Source: JBFWUW01 sp050247075 (GTDB taxonomy: Bacteria; Planctomycetota; Planctomycetia; Pirellulales; JBFWUW01). From it: a DNA stretch of 30,888 bases. The notes beneath the pieces are model-generated. The model was not told the DNA's origin. It saw nothing but the letters and a program-made list of their open reading frames with translations, and ran no database searches. Within the stretch, counting starts at the first letter, position 1. The number at the start of each line of letters is the position of its first letter. This document shows positions 16,980 through 22,152 of the stretch, in pieces. The DNA is taken from positions 1 through 30,888 of the forward strand of contig JBFWUW010000074.1 in assembly GCA_050247075.1 (NCBI GenBank), read 5' to 3'. The position numbers and the translations under genes were made by a program.

Positions 16980-18260
16980 ATGTATCTTCGTCTGGCCAAA
17001 CGTGTCCTGTTCGAGACCGACAAACGCCTGCTGTGGAAGCTGGCCTGGAACATGGGCTACAAGGGGATGCGCTCGGTCCAGAAGTTCAAGAAACGCCTGC
17101 GCAGCGGCGAGGTCTTTCCGCCGTTTCTGTACATCTCGATCGTCAATAGCTGCAATCTGCGCTGCCAGGGCTGTTGGGTCGATGTGGCCGCTCCGCAGCA
17201 AAAGATCTCCGTCGAGGCAATGGACAAGCTGATTGGCGAGGCCAAAGCGGTCGGCAACAGCTTCTTTGGCATTTTGGGCGGAGAGCCCTTCATGCACCCG
17301 GAGCTGCTGGAGATATTGGGCCGGCACCCCGACTGCTATTTTCAAGTCTTCACCAACGGCCACTTCATCACCGACGAAGTCGCCAAAAAGTTGCGCAAGC
17401 TGGGCAATGTCACGCCGCTGGTCAGCGTGGAGGGGACGGAAATCATCAGTGACGAGCGCCGCGGACGCCCCAAAGTCCTCAGCAAGACGATGGAAGGGCT
17501 GCAAAACTGCCTCAAGAACAAGGTGCTGACGGGTGTCTGCACTAGCGTCTGCCAGACCAACATTGATGACCTGGTTACGGAAGCTTGGGTCGATCGGCTG
17601 ATCGAGATGGGGGCCTTTTATCTATGGTACCACGTCTATCGGCCGGTTGGTCCCGATGCCAAACCGGAACTGGCCCTGACGCCGCAACAGCAATTGCGGA
17701 TACGCAAGTTCGTGGTCGATATCCGCTGCACCAAGCCGATCGGCGTGATCGACGCCTACTACGACCACGACGGCGTGGCCCTCTGCCCGGCCGCCACCGG
17801 CATCAGCCACCACATTAGCCCCTGGGGCGACATTGAACCTTGCCCCATCGTGCAGTTCGCCAAGGAGTCGATCCACGCCGATGGCCGAGGCCAGCAAGAT
17901 AGCCGGCCGCTACGGCAAAAATTCGCCGAGTCCGAGTTTCTGCAAGACTTTCGTGAGACGGCCGCCGGAGCCACCCGCGGGTGTATCGTGCTGGAGCGGC
18001 CCGATCTGTTGCAGCAACTGGTGGCCCGCCACGGTGCCACCGACACCACCGCCCGGCACGGGGCGCTGGTGGAATTGCAGAACATGTTGCCGCGGCCATC
18101 GCAGTTCTCGCCGGGCGAGGAAGTGCCAGAAAAGAACTTCTTCTACCGCTTCGCCAAGAAGCACTTCTTCAACGACTTTGGCGCCTACGCCGGCACCAAA
18201 AAAGTAGCCGTCGGGCAGCAGGCCGCGGAAACCGCGACGGCGGGTGTTGGCAAGGATTGA
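16980..18260 (+). CDS. radical SAM protein with SPASM-like C-terminal cysteines
   Basis: A 426-aa iron-sulfur enzyme. The SAM-binding cluster motif CNLRCQGC gives Cys58, Cys62 and Cys65 (CX3CX2C), and GGEPFMHPE near 99 is the SAM-contact glycine motif. Beyond the barrel, cysteines in ALCPAATG, EPCPIVQFA and RGCIVLERP (about 260-340) suggest an auxiliary SPASM/twitch cluster. Residues 1-45 are basic (RLAKRVLFETDKRLLWKLAW) and may touch the membrane. SPASM proteins often modify peptides or activate sulfatases, but there is no precursor peptide gene next to it and no sulfatase, so the substrate is unknown. The last 40 residues are poorly conserved in appearance. Confidence 0.88.
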   Translation: MYLRLAKRVLFETDKRLLWKLAWNMGYKGMRSVQKFKKRLRSGEVFPPFLYISIVNSCNLRCQGCWVDVAAPQQKISVEAMDKLIGEAKAVGNSFFGILGGEPFMHPELLEILGRHPDCYFQVFTNGHFITDEVAKKLRKLGNVTPLVSVEGTEIISDERRGRPKVLSKTMEGLQNCLKNKVLTGVCTSVCQTNIDDLVTEAWVDRLIEMGAFYLWYHVYRPVGPDAKPELALTPQQQLRIRKFVVDIRCTKPIGVIDAYYDHDGVALCPAATGISHHISPWGDIEPCPIVQFAKESIHADGRGQQDSRPLRQKFAESEFLQDFRETAAGATRGCIVLERPDLLQQLVARHGATDTTARHGALVELQNMLPRPSQFSPGEEVPEKNFFYRFAKKHFFNDFGAYAGTKKVAVGQQAAETATAGVGKD

Positions 18261-18369
18261 CTGCCGAGCTGGCGTTTTTGATGCGTTTCGTATATCGGCA
18301 TCGGCTGAATTCTGTCGGTATGGTACACGCCACTAAAACAGACCCGTCCGACGAGGCGGATAAGCCACC

Positions 18370-18738
18370 ATGCAACTTGTAGTCATTTTCGTTCTGTCTG
18401 TAAGATTGCCGCTGGCCTGGCTGGGATCGGAGTTCCAGTCGCGTCGCTGGCTCCGAGTTTTGCTGGGCACGCTTTCGCGGACGATGTGCGTTTTTCTGGC
18501 CTCCGCTTTCAGCTTGCTCGAAAGACTTAGCTACAATGCTTGGTACGGGACGGCTTCGGCGGAACTGATCGACACGACCATTGGCGAAATTGACGGCGGG
18601 CGCACGGAACAGTTGCTGCCTGCGCTGCGGACTCTTCGTGGCGAGTTCCAACCCACGTATGAGAACAAAGCCCACTATGACCAATTGGTCGAGCAGTTCG
18701 TGCAGGAAGTCGAAAAGGCCCGTACACCCGCGGAGTGA
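18370..18738 (+). CDS. small membrane protein, hypothetical
   Basis: A 122-aa protein with a hydrophobic start (MQLVVIFVLSVRLPLAWLG) and a second hydrophobic stretch at about 35-53 (LGTLSRTMCVFLASAFSLL), then a charged, helical C-terminal half (YDQLVEQFVQEVEKA). I do not recognise the family. It follows the radical SAM gene by 109 bp in the same direction and may be cotranscribed with it. Confidence 0.6.
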   Translation: MQLVVIFVLSVRLPLAWLGSEFQSRRWLRVLLGTLSRTMCVFLASAFSLLERLSYNAWYGTASAELIDTTIGEIDGGRTEQLLPALRTLRGEFQPTYENKAHYDQLVEQFVQEVEKARTPAE

Positions 18739-19122
18739 AAGGCTCCTCCGCACGGGCTGACTGGGAAGCCGCCTGTGCCATTTCCCAAATCTTTATCCGC
18801 TAGCATGATTGAAATGGTTTGAGGAAGGGGAGGTCTGCGAACGCGGCGGTTGCCGGCGACGGTTGGACAGTAGAGGCTATTGGAGGCGGTGGGGGACACC
18901 CATCACTTTGACGCAGGGTGGGCATGGTGGGCAATGCGGATTAGGGACCTCCATAGTTTGATCCTGTGACGATTACTGCTGAGTTGCGAACGTAACGTAT
19001 TGCTGATAAGCCGTTTACGTTCAGGCCAGGCCGAGCGGACGTTACTGATCGGCCAGGCCACCTCCCAAAACAACCAGCAGTCCGACCTGGTACGGGGCGA
19101 TGCCGACATGAACGCCGCAGAC
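18739..19122. other. gene-poor stretch at the left edge of the accessory region
   Basis: 384 bp with no intact gene. At 18758-18782 is a sequence (GGGAAGCCGCCTGTGCCA) resembling one arm of the palindromic element at 29119-29280. Segment A (18984-19020) is described separately. The reading frame of the hendecad fragment is open from 18970 but has no ATG, which fits a truncated remnant. Confidence 0.5.
18984..19020 (+). repeat. palindromic segment A
   Basis: GCGAACGTAACGTATTGC then ATAAGCCGTTTACG. It shares the TAACGT, 13 bases, (A/C)(T/G)GTT/GTTTAC layout with segments B (19437-19480, opposite orientation) and C (21800-21842, same orientation). Its minus strand also resembles codons of the 80-aa protein at 19764-20006 (NGFISN versus NGLISN in a shifted frame), so it may be a decayed piece of a paralogous gene. 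Confidence 0.45.
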
Positions 19123-19436
19123 GACTACAAGGCGGCTATCGCCAATGCCCGGCTCGATTTTGTCACGGCCCTGACCGATGCGGACCTCGGTTGGCAACTG
19201 GCTATCGCCCAGGCCGACAAGGACTTTACGCTTGCCTCGGTGCGGAACCTGGCCGCCTACCGGGAAGACGCCGCCGCCAGTGATGCCGATTATCGGGCCG
19301 ACATGTCTGACGCGGAAGCCGGCTATTCCGCCGATACAATCGCCGCCGAGGCGGAGTGGCTGTACGACCGCGAGGCGATCAACAGCCAGGGGTCGGTCGA
19401 TGACGCCCTGGCCGCCCCGCAGTGGTGTAGGTCATG
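19000..19436 (+). pseudogene. fragment of an Ala/Asp-rich 11-residue-repeat protein
   Basis: An open frame without an ATG encodes eight successive 11-residue units from 19123 to 19386. Position 2 of every unit is aromatic (Y, F, W, F, Y, Y, Y, W) and most of the rest is Ala/Asp/Glu, for example DFVTALTDADL and DYRADMSDAEA. An 11-residue period is the hendecad of right-handed coiled coils. The pattern ends around 19420, where the translation turns into unrelated sequence beside segment B. I recall such repeats as long stalk-like regions of giant planctomycete surface proteins, often with RHS repeats; no RHS sequence is left here. I read it as the broken remainder of a much larger gene. Confidence 0.55.
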
Positions 19437-19480
19437 CGGCCGATTTCGTAACATGCATTTCAGTAGTATGTTAGGTCCTA
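19437..19480 (-). repeat. palindromic segment B
   Basis: On the minus strand: GGACCTAACATAC, then GCATGTTACGAAATCGGCC. TAACAT and ATGTTA are perfect inverse arms 13 bases apart. It matches segment C closely but in the opposite orientation, and the two enclose the micro-gene operon. Confidence 0.55.
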
Positions 19481-19509
19481 AACCCAACCGCATTGGCCCG
19501 ACACTCAAA

Positions 19510-19629
19510 TTACGGGTGTTCCCTAGCCGCGGCCGAAGCGGCAAAGATGGCTGTCCCCAATGCTTTCCCAGCGAGGACCAAAGTAAGCCAAAACAAGTCA
19601 CGGATGTAGAAAATCGGAGCGAATCGCAT
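19510..19629 (-). CDS. 39-aa single-helix membrane protein
   Basis: Reads MRFAPIFYIRDLFWLTLV and ends AAAREHP. The start resembles the RFSLRDLFWLTLV N-terminal helix seen on many planctomycete proteins (compare RFSLRNLLLLIT in the LRR protein at 3364). It is the last frame of the minus-strand micro-gene run, 30 bases after the stop of the 34-aa frame. It could also be the surviving N-terminus of a longer decayed gene. Confidence 0.4.
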   Translation of the reverse strand: MRFAPIFYIRDLFWLTLVLAGKALGTAIFAASAAAREHP

Positions 19630-19659
19630 GCCTGGCTACCGTTGTAGGAATTGTCCGAA

Positions 19660-19764
19660 TCAAGCGCCCACCATTCTAGTTGACTCCGCCACCAAGATGG
19701 CCAGTCCCCAGCGTACAAAGGCAGCGTGGCACGCATCGACCACGGTTAGAAGGTCGTGGGCCAT
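19660..19764 (-). CDS. 34-aa micro-ORF coupled to the upstream 80-aa gene
   Basis: Starts MAHDLLTVVDACHAAF and contains a hydrophobic stretch WGLAILVA. Its ATG shares one base with the TGA of the 80-aa gene (TGATG), an arrangement that allows re-initiation. Nothing else identifies it, and at this size it could be chance; position in a coupled run is the main support. Confidence 0.3.
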   Translation of the reverse strand: MAHDLLTVVDACHAAFVRWGLAILVAESTRMVGA

Positions 19765-20006
19765 CAAGGCACCCACATTTGGCAGTACCGTTCAATCGCA
19801 GTGTGAATCGGTTCAGAATGCTTCATCATCCAAATGAGCGGCGCGTAGACCAGACCAAGCATTTCGTTGCTGATAAATCCGTTGACTTCCAACCAGCAAG
19901 CAGGCCCCGTGCTGGCCACGTACAGCACCGGCAAGAGCAGAACCAGCACCACAAGCAGCGGCGCGCCGCCCACATGCTTTTTGTCTGGCCGTTTGCTGTT
20001 CAACAT
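19764..20006 (-). CDS. 80-aa membrane protein of the GPA/YAPL family (paralogue 3)
   Basis: One strong membrane helix at about 14-32 (GGAPLLVVLVLLLPVLYV) runs straight into the family motif YVASTGPACWL, followed by NGFISNE and YAPLIWM, and ends in a short helix with YCQMWVP. The same layout occurs in the 79-aa (20109) and 95-aa (20562) proteins of this block. The N-terminus is basic, so the conserved part should face out of the cytoplasm. Function unknown. Confidence 0.65.
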   Translation of the reverse strand: MLNSKRPDKKHVGGAPLLVVLVLLLPVLYVASTGPACWLEVNGFISNEMLGLVYAPLIWMMKHSEPIHTAIERYCQMWVP

Positions 20007-20019
20007 TTGCGATCCGTGT

Positions 20020-20112
20020 TCAACCCGCTGCGGACCATGCCCAGCCGTTCAACCAACCCGCTGCAATCGCGACCACGCCACTTACCAAGACTTCGCGGGA
20101 ATCATGGTTCAT
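20020..20112 (-). CDS. 30-aa micro-ORF coupled to the upstream 79-aa gene
   Basis: Starts MNHDSREVLVSGVV and continues AIAAGWLNGWAWSAAG, a single hydrophobic helix. Its ATG overlaps the TGA of the 79-aa gene (ATGA), and the next gene starts 13 bases after its stop. Both flanking genes are GPA/YAPL paralogues. Position and hydrophobicity support it; size alone would not. Confidence 0.35.
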   Translation of the reverse strand: MNHDSREVLVSGVVAIAAGWLNGWAWSAAG

Positions 20113-20348
20113 TCCCAGAAGCTTACGTAGAAGTCCAATACGCCCTTGGCCAGCCTGTTCCGATGATACAGGGCATCGAGCGGAGCGTAGAACCAATCGA
20201 GGATATCGTCATTGATGTAGCCATGCGTGGACAGCCAGACCGCCGGGCCAAGACTAAGCACGTACAAGATTGGCAGGCCGACGGAAACCAACAAGACGAT
20301 TACCGCGATACCGCCCCGCTTGTTTTGCCGTGCCGCCTGATCCATCAT
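20109..20348 (-). CDS. 79-aa membrane protein of the GPA/YAPL family (paralogue 2)
   Basis: Membrane helix at about 13-32 (GIAVIVLLVSVGLPILYV), then YVLSLGPAVWL, HGYINDDILDWF and YAPLDAL, ending DFYVSFWE. The start ATG overlaps the stop of the 69-aa gene by 4 bases (ATGA) and is preceded by GAGGGG, so the pair is translationally coupled. It is a paralogue of the 80-aa and 95-aa proteins. Function unknown. Confidence 0.7.
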   Translation of the reverse strand: MMDQAARQNKRGGIAVIVLLVSVGLPILYVLSLGPAVWLSTHGYINDDILDWFYAPLDALYHRNRLAKGVLDFYVSFWE

Positions 20349-20554
20349 TCCGCCCCCTCGTCTAGCACTTCCCGAACCTTGGCCCGTTCCTCTTCAAGCA
20401 CGCGGTTCATTTCCTTCAAGAGGCGCACTTCCTTTTCAAGCGAATCTCGACGGCGCAACAAGAACAACAGCACGACACCGGACAGCAAGCCAGCGAGAAA
20501 CCAGAGTACGTTGTCGCGGCGAATGAGGGCCGGAGGGTCGAAGTCGTCGGGCAT
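20345..20554 (-). CDS. 69-aa membrane-anchored coiled-coil protein
   Basis: Short polar N-terminus, one membrane helix at about 17-34 (VLWFLAGLLSGVVLLFLL), then RRRDSLEKEVRLLKEMNRVL and a Glu/Lys-rich helix with heptad spacing of leucines and valines. It ends DEGAE. The 84-aa protein at 21370 has the same plan and also ends GAE. It starts 7 bases after the stop of the 95-aa gene. The charge pattern places the coiled coil in the cytoplasm. Function unknown. Confidence 0.65.
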   Translation of the reverse strand: MPDDFDPPALIRRDNVLWFLAGLLSGVVLLFLLRRRDSLEKEVRLLKEMNRVLEEERAKVREVLDEGAE

Positions 20555-20561
20555 GGTTATT

Positions 20562-20849
20562 CTAAGGACAAGAGGGGGGGTTCCACGTCTCCCGCCAAAT
20601 GGCTCGTACCTCCATTAGTTCTGCCGCGATGCTCGCGCCCCATAGCTTCAAATATCCCCGCATCAACTTTCTTACCACTGGCATCCTATCCGTTATCCAG
20701 AGCAACGGCGCATAGGCCGACGACCAAGCTTCGTAATTTCCCGCACGGCCCGCCGGTCCAATGCTCAGCACGTAGCCCAAGAGCAACACCACCACCACGG
20801 CCACCACGATGGCCGGCGAGCCGCGCGACTTGTGAGGATGTTTGGCCAT
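20562..20849 (-). CDS. 95-aa membrane protein of the GPA/YAPL family (paralogue 1)
   Basis: Basic N-terminus (MAKHPHKSRGS), membrane helix at about 12-28 (PAIVVAVVVVLLLGYVL), then YVLSIGPAGRAG, SSAYAPLLWI and a C-terminal helix with YLKLWGAS. It is the first and longest of three paralogues in this operon, with about 20 extra C-terminal residues. A short binding site (AAGG) precedes the ATG. Function unknown. Confidence 0.7.
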   Translation of the reverse strand: MAKHPHKSRGSPAIVVAVVVVLLLGYVLSIGPAGRAGNYEAWSSAYAPLLWITDRMPVVRKLMRGYLKLWGASIAAELMEVRAIWRETWNPPSCP

Positions 20850-20889
20850 GACCTTGCAACGATACCATGCCGCAAGACGCCCGCGCCGG

Positions 20890-21234
20890 CTACTGCATCA
20901 CACTGCCATCCATCATCAGCTTGTAAACGCCGGTTTTGCTCTCCGCCATGACCGTCGAACTTGTCCCTTCCGTGAGTTCGCTTAACTTAACGCTCCAACG
21001 AAATTCGTACCCCGCTTCTTGCAACCGCGTTGCCGCATCATTGCTCAGTCCAGCCGCTGTCAGTTCTGCCCAATTGGCCGGCCCGCGCTGGTTGTTGTCG
21101 TGAAAACCATGATACGCCAGCCCGGCTTGCTTCAAGTCGTTCATCATTATGGCCGCATTGTTGCCGCCACAACCGGGGAGCATGAGCAGAACAAAGAGGC
21201 AGAACACCGCCCGACAGATTGCGTTGTGGTTCAT
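20890..21234 (-). CDS. small lipoprotein with pilin-like (DUF1559-type) features
   Basis: A 114-aa protein. The signal peptide ends in the lipobox LPGCGGN (Cys about residue 22). After it comes MNDLKQAGLAYHGFHDNNQ, which resembles the LKQIGLALHNYHD helix after the pilin-type N-terminus in DUF1559 proteins, and RGPANWAEL. The C-terminal half has strand-like segments. It is therefore likely a membrane-attached periplasmic or outer-membrane lipoprotein. The gene's binding site overlaps the stop of the 38-aa frame, linking it to the micro-gene run. Confidence 0.72.
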   Translation of the reverse strand: MNHNAICRAVFCLFVLLMLPGCGGNNAAIMMNDLKQAGLAYHGFHDNNQRGPANWAELTAAGLSNDAATRLQEAGYEFRWSVKLSELTEGTSSTVMAESKTGVYKLMMDGSVMQ

Positions 21235-21243
21235 CTGGCCGCA

Positions 21244-21248
21244 CTCCT
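21244..21248 (-). promoter_or_regulatory. ribosome binding site overlapping the 38-aa ORF stop
   Basis: AGGAG on the minus strand, 9 bases before the lipoprotein ATG (21234), shares two bases with the TAG that ends the 38-aa frame (21247-21249). Ribosomes ending the small frame would be placed at this site, which supports the small frame being translated. Confidence 0.5.
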
Positions 21249-21363
21249 AATGGCAAGGGTGGAAGGACTCCAACGACATGCCTAGCATGATAACCGCCGC
21301 GAGCGAAACCAGCACAGCGCGACGGACGCTAGGCAGAGTGTCGAGGTCGCGGAGGCTTTCCAT
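21247..21363 (-). CDS. 38-aa membrane micro-ORF
   Basis: Starts MESLRDLDTLPSVRRAV; a hydrophobic segment VLVSLAAVIMLGMSL follows the arginine pair and the end is FHPCH. It starts 6 bases after the stop of the 84-aa gene and its stop is part of the lipoprotein binding site. It fits a single-helix membrane protein with a cytoplasmic N-terminus. I do not recognise a family. Confidence 0.45.
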   Translation of the reverse strand: MESLRDLDTLPSVRRAVLVSLAAVIMLGMSLESFHPCH

Positions 21364-21369
21364 CGTGGT

Positions 21370-21624
21370 TCATTCCGCGCCGTTGTTCTCAAGATTCTCC
21401 TGCGCCCTAGCTTCCTCCGCCAATCGACGTGCGAGTTCGGCTCTTGCCCGTTCCTCTTGCATCATCATCTCTAGCTCGATTATCTGTCGTTCCGCGAACC
21501 GTTGCCTCTCAAACATTCGCCAGAACACAAGACCGCCCAACCCAAGGCCAGCCATCAGGAGCAATACCAAGATCAGAATGATTGCCCCAACAGCCGAGTT
21601 GTTCTTGCCAGTGTCGTCCCGCAT
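21370..21624 (-). CDS. 84-aa membrane-anchored coiled-coil protein
   Basis: I chose ATG 21624 (MRDDTGKNNSAVG), which has TTGGAG 8 bases upstream; a GTG at 21711 would add 29 residues. One long membrane helix (about 11-35, AIILILVLLLMAGLGLGGLV) is followed by a cytoplasmic helix rich in Glu/Arg/Ala (ERQIIELEMMMQEERARAEL), ending NNGAE. Its plan equals that of the 69-aa protein at 20345. It appears to be the first gene of the micro-gene operon. Function unknown. Confidence 0.62.
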   Translation of the reverse strand: MRDDTGKNNSAVGAIILILVLLLMAGLGLGGLVFWRMFERQRFAERQIIELEMMMQEERARAELARRLAEEARAQENLENNGAE

Positions 21625-21711
21625 GACGCTTGCTCCAAGAGGCTGAGGAAACGCTCTGTTCAGAATGACACCGCCGACCCGAAGCCACAATAGGGTGGTG
21701 TTCAACCTCAC

Positions 21712-22152
21712 TACGTGGCCGATCTCGCTCTGCGGCGGCGATTACCGAGCGGCAGGGGACGTCCATCATTTAGTCGCACCGCGATTGTTCCTGGGGTGCG
21801 GACCTAACGTATTGCATCATAGCATGTTACAAACTTCGGCCAACCGCGGCCCTGGCCGCACCCGCTGCCAATCGTTGATGCGGCAAGCCGGCTACCGGCT
21901 GGGACGCTAGCCAGGCGGATGGCCAAGTGGTGTTGGCGTTTCGACCAAAGCGCCATCGCTTCCGCCATATCCGCGTGAGACTCTATGGGTGATCCCTTCC
22001 GACCACCCCGGGCTTGGCATGGCGTTTCTCACGAGATTCAAGCCAACACGGCGGGAGTTATGCGGCTACCTTGGCAATCCCCATGCCTACTTGGGGCCGT
22101 TACAATGGATGAGAGGTTGGATCGCTTCTCTTGCCCGTAATTCATTCTCTCC
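21712..22152. other. gene-poor stretch at the right edge of the accessory region
   Basis: About 440 bp with no convincing gene on either strand. It should hold the promoter of the leftward micro-gene operon and that of the rightward oxidoreductase gene. A TACAAT at 22101-22106 is a possible -10 box for the latter but has no well-spaced -35. Segment C lies at 21800-21842. Confidence 0.45.
21800..21842 (+). repeat. palindromic segment C
   Basis: GGACCTAACGTATTGC, then AGCATGTTACAAACTTCGGCC in outline. It matches segment B in inverted orientation (GGACCTAAC, GCATGTTAC and TCGGCC all shared at the same spacing) and segment A in direct orientation. It lies about 180 bp upstream of the first micro-gene start, so an operator role is also possible. 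Confidence 0.55.

Noticed and set aside
19323..19736. 137-aa minus-strand frame over the hendecad remnant
   Set aside because: It overlaps the plus-strand 11-residue repeats and two better minus-strand small frames, and shows no recognisable features.
19680..20618. 312-aa plus-strand frame across the micro-gene block
   Set aside because: Its sequence is rich in His/Gln/Arg, as expected from the reverse of hydrophobic genes. The minus-strand frames have binding sites, coupling and paralogy; this one has none.
19437..21842. Integron-like gene cassette with attC sites
   Set aside because: Segments B and C contain a GTTAGGT box on one strand, but the partner box and the long imperfect stem of attC are missing, and the arms are only 13 bases apart; no integrase gene is in the window.
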